Notes: generated from the sequence alone by a model not told the origin. A stretch of DNA of 39,314 nucleotides from Erythrobacteraceae bacterium (GCA_027487015.1 JAIYEK010000021.1:1-39314), one strand, 5' to 3'. Counted from the first letter of the stretch, positions 1 to 8,828 are shown. Numbers and translations: made by a program.

Positions 1-1214
1 AGGCTGGTGCCGATCAGCGGACGCCCGCCATCGACGATCCCGAAGCTGTAGCCGATCTCGTTCTCGGCGTTCATCTCGGTGCCGACGAGGCGCGCGAAGA
101 CCTGTTCCTCGGTCTCGCCGTTGGGGCCGTAGAGCCGGACGGTCCAGCGGTTCTCGCCGATGCGCAAGGGGACGTCTCCGAACACCCATTGCCCAGCCGC
201 GTCGGCCTCGCGGGTGACGGCGACGAGGCGTTCCTCGTGCCACAGCTCGGCTTCCCAGCCTTGCGGGAGCGGGCCTGACAGGGTGATGGTGTCGACCAGA
301 TCGGCGCGCCATGGCGCGCGGCTGGAGATGACCAGCCCGCGCCCCGAGAGGCTGTCGGCGATCAGCGGCTGGGCGGGGGCGGCGATGTCGCCCAGCGCGA
401 GGGCGCGGGCATGGAGGGGGCCGAGGAGGTCGGGCGTGTCGCGCGCGTCCGAGAGGGTGAAGCCGGGGGTAATGTGGCCTTCGCTCGTCAGCGCTAGGCC
501 CAGCCGGCCCGCCATCCCGAACAGCCCGCCGCTTGCGAGGAGATTCGCCGAGAGCTGACGGCCTTGCGGGGTGATGCCGATCCCGGCGCCCAAGTCGGCG
601 CTCCACAGTTCGGCGATCCGGTCTTGGCGGGGGAGCAAGGGGTAGACGGGGCTTGCGGTCTCGGGGCGCAGGCGGGCCTGCCGCTCCTCGCGGGCGAGCC
701 GCATCAGCACCGGCAGCGCGGCGGTGGCGGTGAGGACGAGGCGCTGGCCGATCTTGTCATGGGCGAGCCTGAGGGGGAGGTAATCGGGCACGTCGGTGAG
801 CGGCAGGCAATCGCCGCTCGGGCTCGGCAGCAGCGCGGCGGCGGGGATGGTGACCGTGCGGCGCGGCTCGGGGAGGGTGAGGGTGATGCCGTCCGGCCCA
901 CTCTCGTGTGCCAGCTCCAGCGCCTCGATCAGCGGGAGGACCGCGACGCAATCGCCCGCGCCGGGGCCCAGATCGTGCAGCGGGATGGTGTCGGCAATCA
1001 GCCTGCTGTCGCCGAAGAGGGCCGGAAGGGCGAGCCCGTCAGCGGCCTGACCGGCGCGTTCAGCAGCGGGATCGCTGCCGAACAGCCGGTCGAACAGGCC
1101 TCCGTCCTTGCCGGCGTCTTGTGCCCGAACCGGGGCAGGGGCTGCGACGGCCAGTCCTGCCGCGCATAGCAGCGGGGCCAGCCAGCGCAGCGGCCAGAGC
1201 GTTGGGCGGGACAT
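1..1214 (-). CDS. Outer membrane pilus usher, N-terminal part (truncated by window edge)
   Basis: The minus-strand frame from ATG at 1214 stays open to the window edge (404 codons, no stop). It begins with a signal peptide ending near APVRAQD. Further on, a segment reading TITLSGPLPQGWEAELW and then GENRWTVRLYGPNGETEEQ resembles the plug/beta-barrel entry of alternate chaperone-usher (CS1/TcfC-like) ushers. The usher would form the outer membrane pore that orders and secretes pilin subunits. It follows the chaperone by 27 bases on the same strand, and the pilin gene lies upstream of that, which is the usual minimal set. No strong Shine-Dalgarno is visible before the chosen ATG. The family assignment rests on context plus partial resemblance; the C-terminal half is outside the window. 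Confidence 0.72.
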   Translation of the reverse strand, partial: MSRPTLWPLRWLAPLLCAAGLAVAAPAPVRAQDAGKDGGLFDRLFGSDPAAERAGQAADGLALPALFGDSRLIADTIPLHDLGPGAGDCVAVLPLIEALELAHESGPDGITLTLPEPRRTVTIPAAALLPSPSGDCLPLTDVPDYLPLRLAHDKIGQRLVLTATAALPVLMRLAREERQARLRPETASPVYPLLPRQDRIAELWSADLGAGIGITPQGRQLSANLLASGGLFGMAGRLGLALTSEGHITPGFTLSDARDTPDLLGPLHARALALGDIAAPAQPLIADSLSGRGLVISSRAPWRADLVDTITLSGPLPQGWEAELWHEERLVAVTREADAAGQWVFGDVPLRIGENRWTVRLYGPNGETEEQVFARLVGTEMNAENEIGYSFGIVDGGRPLIGTS

Positions 1215-1241
1215 GGGTGATTACCGAGACAGGACATCTGC

Positions 1242-2063
1242 TCAAAGCGCTGCGGTAAGGCTGGCGAGGCGCTTGCCCGCATTCGCCGGATCGGCGGCGT
1301 CGGTCGAGGTGTAGTCGATCCGCACCCGCTTGCCGGCCAGTGCCTTGCGGACTTCGGGCGGCAGCGGGACGATCACGTCGCGCTGCGTATTGGGGACATA
1401 GATCGCCACCCCGCGCACCACCCAGGCGGGCTCCTTGGCGCCTTCGGGCGTGAAGCTGACATCGCCATAGGTCGAGCGCGTGCCCGAGCGGGTCAGGCGC
1501 ACCACCAGCTGATCGGGGGCCGTGTCGGCGATAGCAGCGCTGTCCATGGTGACGCTCGCCTCGAGCGCGCCGACGCGCAGGATCACAGGGATGGTGATCG
1601 AGCGGATCGCGACTAGTTCGATCGCAAGGCTATTGTCGGCGGGGCCGTCACCCGCAAGCGTGGCAGCGCCGGCGCTGACAGGCGCGGACATCAGGCGCAG
1701 GTGCGAGCGGTATTCGCCGGGCGCAAGGCCGGCAGGGGCGGTCGCCATGATGCGCACCACCTGGCGCGCGCCGGGTTCCAGCACCAGCTGGCGGGGGGAA
1801 TAGCGCAGCTTGTCATCGGCGAAGAGCTCGCCCTCCTGCGGGGTGGGCGCGTCCTCGAGGCTGCCGTCGGCGTTCATCCGGCGGTTCTCGATCGCGATGC
1901 GGAAGGCGGCGGTTTCGGCGCCCTTGTTGACGAGCACGAGTTCGGTCGAGCGCGCCTCTGGGGTCAGCACCACGCGGGTGGGGGCGACCAGCAGTTCGGC
2001 GGCGGCAGGCACAGGAGCGGCGAGCGCCGCGACGAGCGCGGCGGCAAAGGGGAAACGGAGCAT
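1242..2063 (-). CDS. Periplasmic pilus assembly chaperone
   Basis: A 273-residue protein with a Sec signal peptide (MLRFPFAAALVAALAAPVPAAA) followed by an immunoglobulin-like chaperone domain. The stretch LLVAPTRVVLTPEARSTELV is the typical first beta strands of PapD-like and alternate (CS1-type) chaperones. A second region around VILRVGALEASVTM fits the middle of the fold. The start at 2063 is preferred over an ATG 14 codons upstream because it gives a clean signal peptide and has GAGG upstream. The protein should bind pilin subunits in the periplasm and deliver them to the usher encoded next. The chaperone class is well supported; the pilus subtype is inferred from the DUF4402 pilin. Confidence 0.82.
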   Translation of the reverse strand: MLRFPFAAALVAALAAPVPAAAELLVAPTRVVLTPEARSTELVLVNKGAETAAFRIAIENRRMNADGSLEDAPTPQEGELFADDKLRYSPRQLVLEPGARQVVRIMATAPAGLAPGEYRSHLRLMSAPVSAGAATLAGDGPADNSLAIELVAIRSITIPVILRVGALEASVTMDSAAIADTAPDQLVVRLTRSGTRSTYGDVSFTPEGAKEPAWVVRGVAIYVPNTQRDVIVPLPPEVRKALAGKRVRIDYTSTDAADPANAGKRLASLTAAL

Positions 2064-2153
2064 GGGGAAGACCTCACATTGGCAGGGGTGGTCTTGGGTG
2101 GGCAAACGCCCTCAAGTAGCAAAGCGATAGGGCAGCAAAGGCTGAGGGGATCG

Positions 2154-2183
2154 GGGAGCCGCGCGGGGGGTTGCGCGGCTCCC
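2154..2183 (-). terminator. Stem-loop between pilin and chaperone genes
   Basis: GGGAGCCGCGC (2154-2164) pairs perfectly with GCGCGGCTCCC (2173-2183) around an 8-base loop. It lies 22 bases after the pilin stop, and no T-run follows on the transcribed strand. That suggests a leaky terminator or an mRNA-stabilising hairpin rather than a full stop. It would give more pilin than chaperone and usher. Confidence 0.6.
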
Positions 2184-2205
2184 TTCACCCCCTGCCACGG
2201 AGGGC

Positions 2206-2697
2206 TTACTGGTATTCCACCGCGACGGTGAAGCTACCGGTGTACTTGCCTGCTTCCTGACGGACGCCAACGTCGAGCGTGCCGCCGACGGTGAAGCTGT
2301 CTTCACCCTTCAGGAGCTGGCCCTTGCTCTTCGAGCCCGAGAAGTCCGACACGAGCATGGCGGTGCCGTTCTCGTTGACGATCTTGATCTGCCGGGGGAG
2401 CGAGATGGTGTAGAAGGCGTCGGCTTCACCGGTCACCGCGAAAGCGGCGGCGGAGTGGTCGGCGGTGAGGCAGGTCAGCGCCGGGCCGCACTTGCGGCTG
2501 CCGTCGGCCAGGACGACGACCTTGTCGGCAACAGTCGTCGAAGGCGCGATGGTGCCGAAGTAGAGGTCGGTCACGTTGCTGATTTCGAGCGGGGCGATGA
2601 TCTTCGCACCGGCGCCGGCGTCAGCCGACTGGGCCTGCGCCGAAGTGGCGGCGGCGAGCGAAGCGAAAACAGTCGCGAGGGCAATCATCTTGTTCAT
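2206..2697 (-). CDS. DUF4402-type major pilin subunit
   Basis: A 163-residue secreted protein with signal peptide MNKMIALATVFASLAAATSAQA. The mature part is small and beta-rich: ISNVTDLYFGTIAP near the N-terminus, one Cys pair (CGPALTC) in the middle, and a final strand TGSFTVAVEYQ. The conserved opening I..l.dL.FG.i and the final tG.y...v.Y pattern are characteristic of DUF4402 proteins, which occur with alternate chaperone-usher systems in proteobacteria. An AAAAAGGGA ribosome site precedes the start. It is the first gene of the pilus operon and is separated from the chaperone by a 142-base spacer holding a stable hairpin. It is probably the structural subunit of an adhesive surface fibre; the ligand is unknown. 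Confidence 0.82.
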   Translation of the reverse strand: MNKMIALATVFASLAAATSAQAQSADAGAGAKIIAPLEISNVTDLYFGTIAPSTTVADKVVVLADGSRKCGPALTCLTADHSAAAFAVTGEADAFYTISLPRQIKIVNENGTAMLVSDFSGSKSKGQLLKGEDSFTVGGTLDVGVRQEAGKYTGSFTVAVEYQ

Positions 2698-2977
2698 GTG
2701 TTTGGTCCCTTTTTGGTCTGGTCAAGTCCAGCGGCAGGGTTGCCGTGGCTGACCTCCAAATGGCGGATCGGCCGGCCTGCGTCTTGATAACGCAAGGCTA
2801 ATTGCGCGCCCGGAAGGGTTAAGGCCACTCCTCGCGGGGATAGGGGCATACCCCGGGAGGATGGCTCACCTATACGAAAGGATAAGCTTTCCTCCCTATG
2901 GCCGGATTGTGCCGCACGCGCACGTGAACCATTCGGGGCTCACCAGACACCTGCCATTGACCGGACCATTGACCGCC

Positions 2978-5450
2978 ATGATCGAGCCCGATTTCACCCT
3001 GCCCCCGATCCCGTTCGAGGAGCCCGAGCGTCTCGCCGCGCTGCACCGGTTGGGCGTGCTCGACACGCCGCCCGAGGACGAGCTCGACGTCATCACCCGG
3101 CTCGCGGCCGACCGTTTCGATGCGGCTCGCGCTGGTCAGCCTCGTCGACGAGGACCGTCAGTGGTTCAAGGCGCGCCACGGGCTCGAGGCGACCGAGACC
3201 TGCCGCGCTGACAGTTTCTGCGGGCACACCATTTGTGGTCAGGGCGTGATGGTGGTGCCCGATGCCGCCGCCGATCCGCGCTTCGCTCGCAATCCGCTGG
3301 TCACCGGCGAACCGCATATCCGCTTCTACGCCGGGGCGCCGCTGGTGCTCGCCGATCGCCATCAGGTCGGCACGCTGTGCGTCATCGACAGTTCCCCGCG
3401 CGAGGGCTTCTCGCAGCGCGAGGCCGAGGCGCTTCAGCTGATGGCGCGCCAGGTTGTCACACTGCTCGAAGGGCGCGCGGCGCGGCAGCAGCAGCGCATC
3501 GCCCAGCTGATCGCCCAGACCACCACTGACGCCTTCGTCTGTGCCGATGCGCACAGCCGCATCATCCTGTGGAACCGCGCCGCCTAGGCGATGTTTGGTT
3601 GGAGCGCCGCCGAGGCGCTGGGGCAGAGCCTCGATCTCATCATCCCGCACGTCCACCGCCAGGGCCACCACGCCGGGGTCGCGCGGCTGCGGGCGAAGGG
3701 CCCGATCAAGCTGGTCGGCAAGACGGTCGAAGTGCCCGCCTTGTGCAAGGCGGGGCACGAATTCCCGATCGAACTGAGCCTCGCGATGTGGCCCGAAGAG
3801 AACGGCGATCCTGAGGCGCCTGCCGGTTTTGCCGCGATCATCCGCGACATCTCCGCGCGCAAGCTCGCCGAGGCCGAACAGGATGCGACCAAGGCCGATC
3901 TCGCCCGGCAGGTCGCCGCGATCGAGGCCTCGGACGACGGGATCGCGCTGACCGATCCCGAGGGCTATTTCATCGCCATGAACCGCGCCCATGCGGCGAT
4001 GTTCGGCTATGCGGATGTCGCCGCGCTGATCGGCTTGCCGTGGAACATGCTCTACAGCGCCGAGGAGGCCAAGCGCATCAGCGAGGAGGCGATGCCGGTG
4101 CTGTTCGCGCAGGGCCAGTGGCGCGGCGAGACGCAGGGCAAGAAGGCCGACGGCAGCCCGATCGAGCAGGAAGTCGCGCTCTCGCTGACGCCCGAGGGTG
4201 GGATCATGTGCATCACCCGCGACGTCGGCGACCGGCGTGCGATGGAGCGCGAGAAGGGCCGCCTGCGCGAACAGCTGATGCTGGCGCAGCGGCAAGAGGT
4301 GGTCGGCCAGCTCGCCAGCGGGATTGCGCATAATTTCAACAATCTGATCGCCGCGATCTCGGGCACGGCCGAATTGCTGCGGCATATCGACGACAACCGC
4401 GTGCGCCACCATGCCTTGCGCATCCAGTCGGCCGCGACCACCGCTGCGGGTCTGGTCGAGAAGCTGCTGACGCTTGGCCGGCGGGTGCCGCACCCGCGGC
4501 TGGTCGACCTCAGGCGCACGGTGTGGGACGTGCGCGATCTGGTCGCGCCGAGCCTGTCCGATTCGCTCCACCGCATCGAGCTCGAACTGCCCTCCGCGCC
4601 GCTGATGGCCCGGACCGACGACACCGAACTCAATCAGGTGGTATTGAACCTCGTGCTCAACGCCCGCGACGCACTGCGCCCCGGAGAGACCGCGCGGATC
4701 AAGCTCGAGGTGCTGAGCGCGGAAGGTTATAAGCCGTCCGGGCAGATCGTCCTCGGCAGCGTGCTCGAAGTGCCCGCCGCGCTGATCCGCGTCAGCGACA
4801 CCGGCATCGGGATTGCGCCGGAAGATCTCGAACAGGTGTTCGAGCCGTTCTTCACCCACAAGGGCGAGGCCGGGACCGGCCTTGGCCTAGCGGTGGTCGC
4901 GGGGATCATCGCCAGCAATAATGGCGCGCTCGCGATCCAGTCGTGGCCCGAATGCGGGACGGTGTTCGAGATCTGGTGGCCGCTCGAACCTTTCGGCGCT
5001 GCCGAGGGCGATGCGGGGCACAGGCCCGCCGCGCAGCCCGGAACCGGCATCCTCGGAAAGGCGGTGCTGGTGGTCGACGACAACCCCGCGGTGGTCGATA
5101 CCATCGCCGACATGCTCGAACAGGTCGGGGTGGAGGCGGGGCCCTGCGTCGATCCGCGCGATGCCGTCGCGATCATCCGCGAGGACCCGGCGGCTTGGGA
5201 TCTGGTGATCACCGATTACGACATGCCCGGCATGAACGGCGCGGCGCTGGCCAAGGCGCTGCGCAAATACCGGCCCGACTTGCCGATCCTGCTGCTGACC
5301 GCGCTGCCGCGTGTCCACCAGCTCCACAAGGGCCCCAATGACCTCTTCGACGGCGTGCTGGGCAAGCCGACCACTGCGGCGCGGCTCGCAGGGGCGGCCG
5401 CCGCAGCCATCGCTGCCGCGCAGGAAAGGACCACATCATGCGCATCCTGA
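2978..5450 (+). pseudogene. GAF-PAS-PAS hybrid histidine kinase, broken by a frameshift and an in-frame TAG
   Basis: Three pieces join into one protein. Piece one (from ATG 2978) ends with the GAF opening VITRLAADRFD near 3121. The GAF then continues as LALVSLVDEDRQWFKARHG in the next frame, so about one base is gained or two lost near 3122-3126. That frame runs through a GAF into a PAS start (IILWNRAA) and meets TAG at 3585-3587, where relatives have Glu, then resumes in frame at AMFGWSAAEALG. The rest is intact: PAS domains, HisKA with His in IAHNFNN (about residue 247 counted from ATG 3591), N box LNQVVLNLVLNARD, ATP-lid motifs DTGIGIAP and GTGLGLAV, and a C-terminal receiver with Asp in VITDYDMPG. 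The last 13 bases overlap the next gene. The 3591-5450 part (619 aa) could still be made, as an ATG lies 3 bases after the TAG. A sequencing error is the alternative for either lesion. Confidence 0.85.
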
Positions 5451-6049
5451 TTGCCGACGACCACGAATTGCTGCGCGACGTGCTGCGCTCCTACCTCGAG
5501 GCCGAGGGGGGCTTTGCGGTCGATACCGTCGCCGATCTGCCGCAGGCGCTGACCGCCATTGCCGAGGCCGCGCCGCCCTATGACCTGGTGGTGCTCGATT
5601 ACGGGATGCCCGGGATGGACGGCTATGCCGGGCTCGACGCAGCGCTGGCGGCAAACTTCGGGCGCCCGGTCGCGCTGATGAGCGGCCTTGCCCCGCCGGG
5701 AGTGGCCGAGCGGGTGCTGGATTCGGGCGCGGCGGGCTACCTCCCCAAGACCTTGCCCGCGCGCTCTCTGGTCAACGCGATCCGCTTCATGGCGGCAGGC
5801 GAGACCTACATGCCGATCGATCTCCACCGCCCCTCACAGGCGCCCGAGCCCGAGACTGGCGGGCTCTCCCCGCGCGAACGGCAGGTGCTCGCCGGGCTAT
5901 GTGGCGGCCACGCGAACAAGGAGATCGCGCGCGATCTGGGCCTGCGCGAGCCGACCATCAAGCTCCACGTCAAGCTGATCTGCCGCAAGCTCGGTGCGCG
6001 CAACCGCACTCACGCGGCGATGATCGCGCGCGAGCGGGCGATCTGCTGA
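5438..6049 (+). CDS. LuxR-family (NarL/FixJ-type) response regulator
   Basis: A 203-residue protein with an N-terminal receiver: acidic pair DD at residues 7-8, phosphoacceptor Asp54 in VVLDYGMPGMDG, and conserved Lys in YLPKTLPA. A C-terminal LuxR helix-turn-helix follows (LSPRERQVLAGLCGGHANKEIA). It overlaps the upstream hybrid kinase by 13 bases and has a good AGGAAAGGA ribosome site, so the two were made as a translationally coupled pair. The kinase has an in-built receiver as well, so phosphate may pass to either. Since the kinase gene carries two lesions, this regulator may now be an orphan or depend on the truncated kinase. Its targets are not evident. Confidence 0.9.
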   Translation: MRILIADDHELLRDVLRSYLEAEGGFAVDTVADLPQALTAIAEAAPPYDLVVLDYGMPGMDGYAGLDAALAANFGRPVALMSGLAPPGVAERVLDSGAAGYLPKTLPARSLVNAIRFMAAGETYMPIDLHRPSQAPEPETGGLSPRERQVLAGLCGGHANKEIARDLGLREPTIKLHVKLICRKLGARNRTHAAMIARERAIC

Positions 6050-6052
6050 ACC

Positions 6053-6736
6053 CTACCAGTCGCCCCGCGCCATCGCCGCCTGCCGCGCCGCCTCGCGCGC
6101 GCTGTCCATCGGCGGCGGGCAGAGCTCCGCCATCGAGGGTAGGGGACCGCGCGGTTCATAGGTGGCGATGATCGCGCCGTGCGCTCCGGCGCGCTGTTCC
6201 ACTAGAGCGAGCAGCCCCGGCTGCGTCCCTTCGCCGAAGAGCCGCTTTCCCTTCCCCAGCACTGCCGGGTAGATCATCAGCGTCAGCCGGTCGATCAGCC
6301 CGGCGGCGAGCAACGGCGGGTAGAGCGTGCTTGATCCCTGAATGACCAGATCGGGCCCTTCGCTTTGCTTCAATGCGGCGATGTCGTCGATCCCGCCAAG
6401 GTGGTGGCTATTGGCCCAGTCGAGCAGCGGCGTGCCGCGCGAGAGCACGTATTTGCGGCAGGCGGTGAAGGCGCTGGCCATCGGGCCGTTGCCCTCGGCC
6501 TCCGGATCGACATAGGGCCAGTAGCCCGCGAAGATATCGTAGGTGCGCCGCCCGAGCAGCAGGTCGTAGTCGCGGCCGAACAGGCGGTCGACCTCATCGC
6601 CCACGTCGGGGTCCCACAGCCCGAACACCCACCCGCCCGCGGTAAAGCCGCCGGTCGTGTCCTCCTCGACCCCGCCGGGACCCTGGATCACCCCGTCGAG
6701 CGAGATGAAAGCGGCTGCATGGATTGTGCGCATCAA
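6053..6736 (-). CDS. RibD C-terminal / dihydrofolate-reductase-like protein
   Basis: A 227-residue protein starting MMRTIHAAAFISLDGVIQGPGG, the common opening of the YyaP/RibD_C reductase-like family. It also has the family segments LLLGRRTYDIFAGYWP, a mid-protein YVLSRG, and DLVIQGSSTLYPPLLAAGLIDRLTLMIYPAVLGKGKRLF. These proteins have the dihydrofolate reductase fold and are probably NADPH-binding, but few have a known substrate. It is the last gene of a three-gene minus-strand set and shares an ATGA overlap with the VOC gene upstream. It converges with the LuxR regulator, with only 3 bases between their stops. A C-terminal extension of about 25 residues (PSMAELCPPPMDSAREAARQ) follows the domain. 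Confidence 0.88.
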   Translation of the reverse strand: MMRTIHAAAFISLDGVIQGPGGVEEDTTGGFTAGGWVFGLWDPDVGDEVDRLFGRDYDLLLGRRTYDIFAGYWPYVDPEAEGNGPMASAFTACRKYVLSRGTPLLDWANSHHLGGIDDIAALKQSEGPDLVIQGSSTLYPPLLAAGLIDRLTLMIYPAVLGKGKRLFGEGTQPGLLALVEQRAGAHGAIIATYEPRGPLPSMAELCPPPMDSAREAARQAAMARGDW

Positions 6737-7215
6737 CCATCACCCCGGCGGGCCGCGTCGATCGCGGCGACGTCGATCTTCTGCATGGTCATCATCGCCT
6801 GAAAGGCACGCGCCGCTTCCTCTCCGCCGGCGGCCAGTGCTTCGGTGAGCGTGCGCGGTGTGATCTGCCAGCTGAGCCCCCAGCGGTCCTTGCACCACCC
6901 GCAGTCGCTCTCCTTCCCGCCGTTGCTGACGATCGCATTCCAGTAACGGTCGGTTTCCTCCTGGTCCTCGGTCATCACTTGGAAGCTGAAGGCCTCGGTG
7001 TGCGGAAAGGCCGGGCCGCCGTTCAATCCGAGACAGGGGATGCCGAGCACGGTGAATTGCACGGTCAGCGCGTCACCCGCCTTGCCGGTCGGAAAATCGC
7101 CCGGTGCGCGGTGAACGGCATCGACGCGGCTGTCGGGAAAGGTCGCGGCATAGAAACGTGCCGCTTCTTCCGCCGTGCCGTCATACCACAGGCAGATGGT
7201 GTTCTTCGCCGTCAT
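6733..7215 (-). CDS. VOC-superfamily PhnB-like protein
   Basis: A 160-residue protein of the 3-demethylubiquinone methyltransferase-like/PhnB VOC group. It opens ICLWYDGTAEEAARFYAATFPDS, then has LTVQFTVLGIPCLGLNGGP, a run of acidic and aromatic residues, and CGWCKDRWGLSWQITP near the C-terminus. Despite the old family name these are not shown to be methyltransferases; they resemble glyoxalase/bleomycin-resistance folds. The start at 7215 gives an ATGA overlap with DUF1428 upstream and matches the domain start; a longer frame extends upstream only as a shadow of DUF1428. The exact reaction is unknown. Being coupled to an HxlR-controlled set suggests a detoxification role, which is inference. 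Confidence 0.88.
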   Translation of the reverse strand: MTAKNTICLWYDGTAEEAARFYAATFPDSRVDAVHRAPGDFPTGKAGDALTVQFTVLGIPCLGLNGGPAFPHTEAFSFQVMTEDQEETDRYWNAIVSNGGKESDCGWCKDRWGLSWQITPRTLTEALAAGGEEAARAFQAMMTMQKIDVAAIDAARRGDG

Positions 7216-7586
7216 GTCTCGTCCCCCATGTCGACCACAGGGACAAAGCCGCCGAAGATCATCCGCTTGCCATCGAACGGCATACGATTGGAGGCCTGGT
7301 CGATGCGCGGGTCGTTGAAATCGGGGCTCATCATCTTGGCAAAGGCGGCGTCGCGGGTTGCCTTGTCGGGCCATTCGACCCAGCTGAAGCAGATGCTTTC
7401 CTCGGCGGTGGCATCGACCGCACGGCGGAAATCGGTGACCTTGCCTTCGGGGACATCGTCACCCCAGCATTCCACCACCCTGAGCGCGCCCAGTTCCATG
7501 AACAGGCCGTCGGCCGTGCTCGCGTGATCGATGAAGGCTTGGCGGTTCTCCGTCGGTACCGGAATCACAAATCCGTCGACATACAT
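7212..7586 (-). CDS. DUF1428 (YbaA-like) family protein
   Basis: A 124-residue protein with the family hallmarks MYVDGFVIPVP at the N-terminus, ALRVVECWGDDVPEGKVTDF in the middle, and FGGFVPV close to the end. The family has a ferredoxin-like dimeric alpha/beta barrel fold and no firmly assigned function. It is the first gene of the three-gene minus-strand operon and overlaps the VOC gene by ATGA. The start is preceded by GGAGGAGAAACAGC, a strong ribosome site. It is divergent from the HxlR-type regulator, and the 81-base gap holds the operator-like repeats, so it is the likely first target of that regulator. Confidence 0.9.
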   Translation of the reverse strand: MYVDGFVIPVPTENRQAFIDHASTADGLFMELGALRVVECWGDDVPEGKVTDFRRAVDATAEESICFSWVEWPDKATRDAAFAKMMSPDFNDPRIDQASNRMPFDGKRMIFGGFVPVVDMGDET

Positions 7587-7650
7587 GCTGTTTCTCCTCC
7601 GCTCGCGTGCCGCCTTGGCGACTCGCTCCCTTGCGCCTTGTCCGGCCAGT

Positions 7651-7688
7651 GGTTACTTTCGTCAACAATGACGTTACACAAAGTAACC
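7651..7688. promoter_or_regulatory. HxlR-type operator candidate (GTTAC/GTAAC repeats)
   Basis: GGTTACTTT (7651-7659) and AAAGTAACC (7680-7688) are perfect inverted arms. Inside, GTTAC (7673-7677) and GTAAC (7683-7687) form a GTTAC-N5-GTAAC repeat. HxlR proteins such as YodB bind TACT-N7-AGTA-type sites. The element covers the ATG (7668) of the HxlR gene and lies 65 bases from the DUF1428 start, so it could govern both directions. Confidence 0.7.
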
Positions 7689-8384
7689 AAAAACGCGACG
7701 AGCCGAGGCTCGTCAGCCGTCACCGGCCATGGGCGATGGTACAATGACGCCTGCGGCACCGCCTTCGGGCTCGAGGTCATCGGCGAGCGCTGGGCGCTGC
7801 TGGTGGTGCGCGAGCTGATGCTGGGTGCGCGGCGATTTTCCGATCTGCGCGCCAGCCTGCCGGACATTTCAGCCCGGGTGCTGACCGAACGCTTGCAGGC
7901 GCTCGAAGCGGCAGGCGTGCTGGCGCGCCGCACGCTGCCGCCGCCGGGCAAGGCGCAGGTCTATGAGCTCACCGCTTGGGGCCTTGCCGCCGAACCGCTC
8001 ATTCAGGAGCTCGGCCGCTGGGCCGCGCAATCCACCGCGCATGATCCGCGCCTGCCGCTGTCCGCGGTGTCGCTGATGCTTTCCATGCGCACCATGCTCG
8101 ACCGCGATGCCTGTGCCGCCTTCACCGGTCGCATCGGCTTCGTGATCGGCGAGGAGAGCTTCCTTGCCGAGCCGCAGGGGCGCGAACTGCCGATCCGGCG
8201 CGCGGAGGTCGATGGCACCGACGCGGTGTTCCGCGCACCTTCCGCCGATGTCATCGCGGCCGGGATCTATGCCGGCGTTCCATGGGAGGAACTCGAGGCC
8301 GCCACCGGCCTCGCGATCACCGGCGACCGCGCCCGCGCGCTGCGCTTCGCCAGCCTGTTCAGCCTGCCCCCGCCGCTCGCCTGA
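7668..8384 (+). CDS. HxlR-family winged-helix transcriptional regulator
   Basis: A 238-residue protein. Residues about 24-115 hold the HxlR domain: WYNDACGTAFGLEVIGERWALLVVRELMLGARRFSDLRASLPDISARVLTERLQALEAAGVL, then a wing containing YELTAWG. The C-terminal 120 residues are a longer extension seen in a subset of these regulators and may bind a ligand. ATG 7668 is the only usable in-frame start; it lacks a clear Shine-Dalgarno and sits inside the inverted repeat, consistent with autorepression. HxlR proteins typically sense quinones, aldehydes or oxidants through cysteines; here there are only two Cys, one in NDACG and one in RDACA. The likely targets are the divergent DUF1428-VOC-reductase genes. 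Confidence 0.9.
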   Translation: MTLHKVTKNATSRGSSAVTGHGRWYNDACGTAFGLEVIGERWALLVVRELMLGARRFSDLRASLPDISARVLTERLQALEAAGVLARRTLPPPGKAQVYELTAWGLAAEPLIQELGRWAAQSTAHDPRLPLSAVSLMLSMRTMLDRDACAAFTGRIGFVIGEESFLAEPQGRELPIRRAEVDGTDAVFRAPSADVIAAGIYAGVPWEELEAATGLAITGDRARALRFASLFSLPPPLA

Positions 8385-8558
8385 CGCGGCCAGCGCGCCC
8401 GCGACCACGCTGGGCGAGGGGCCGGTTGCACCCAACACAACATAGGTGAGGGCGCATTCCTCCCACCCTGTCAGGGCATGCACCTGTCGAAGCAAAGCGG
8501 CACGCGGCCGGCCAGCGGTCGCGGGTGCGCATGGCCTCTCTCGGCAAGGAGACTGTGA

Positions 8559-8828
8559 ATGAACCTAATCCTGATCATCATCGTCGGAGGCATCCTCGGC
8601 TGGCTCGCCAGCATGGTGATGCGCACCGATGGCCAGCAGGGCATCTTCCTTAACATCGTCGTCGGCGTGGTCGGCGCATTGCTTGCCGGTTTCCTCATCA
8701 ATCCGCTGATCGGCGGCGGAACCATCACTCAGGGCGATTTCTCGATCAGCGCGCTGGTCGTCTCGTTCCTCGGTGCGGTCGTTTTGCTGGCAATCATCAA
8801 CCTCTTCCGCCGCGGCTCGATGCGGTAA
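8559..8828 (+). CDS. GlsB/YeaQ/YmgE-family small membrane stress protein
   Basis: An 89-residue very hydrophobic protein with three predicted membrane segments: LILIIIVGGILGWLASMVM, GIFLNIVVGVVGALLAGFLI and ALVVSFLGAVVLLAIINLF. The GxxGWLAS...GxxLNIxVGxxGA pattern is diagnostic of the transglycosylase-associated (GlsB) family, linked to envelope and general stress in many bacteria. An AAGGAG ribosome site precedes the ATG. It is followed after 17 bases by a small lipoprotein gene, probably in one transcript ending at the hairpin at 9195-9227. The upstream 174-base gap contains one copy of the CTNACCTA word (8438-8450, reverse orientation). Confidence 0.93.
   Translation: MNLILIIIVGGILGWLASMVMRTDGQQGIFLNIVVGVVGALLAGFLINPLIGGGTITQGDFSISALVVSFLGAVVLLAIINLFRRGSMR

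Noticed and set aside
3093-4859. A 588-codon open frame antisense to the broken kinase
   Set aside because: It is a shadow frame from high GC content; the plus strand encodes GAF, PAS and kinase motifs.
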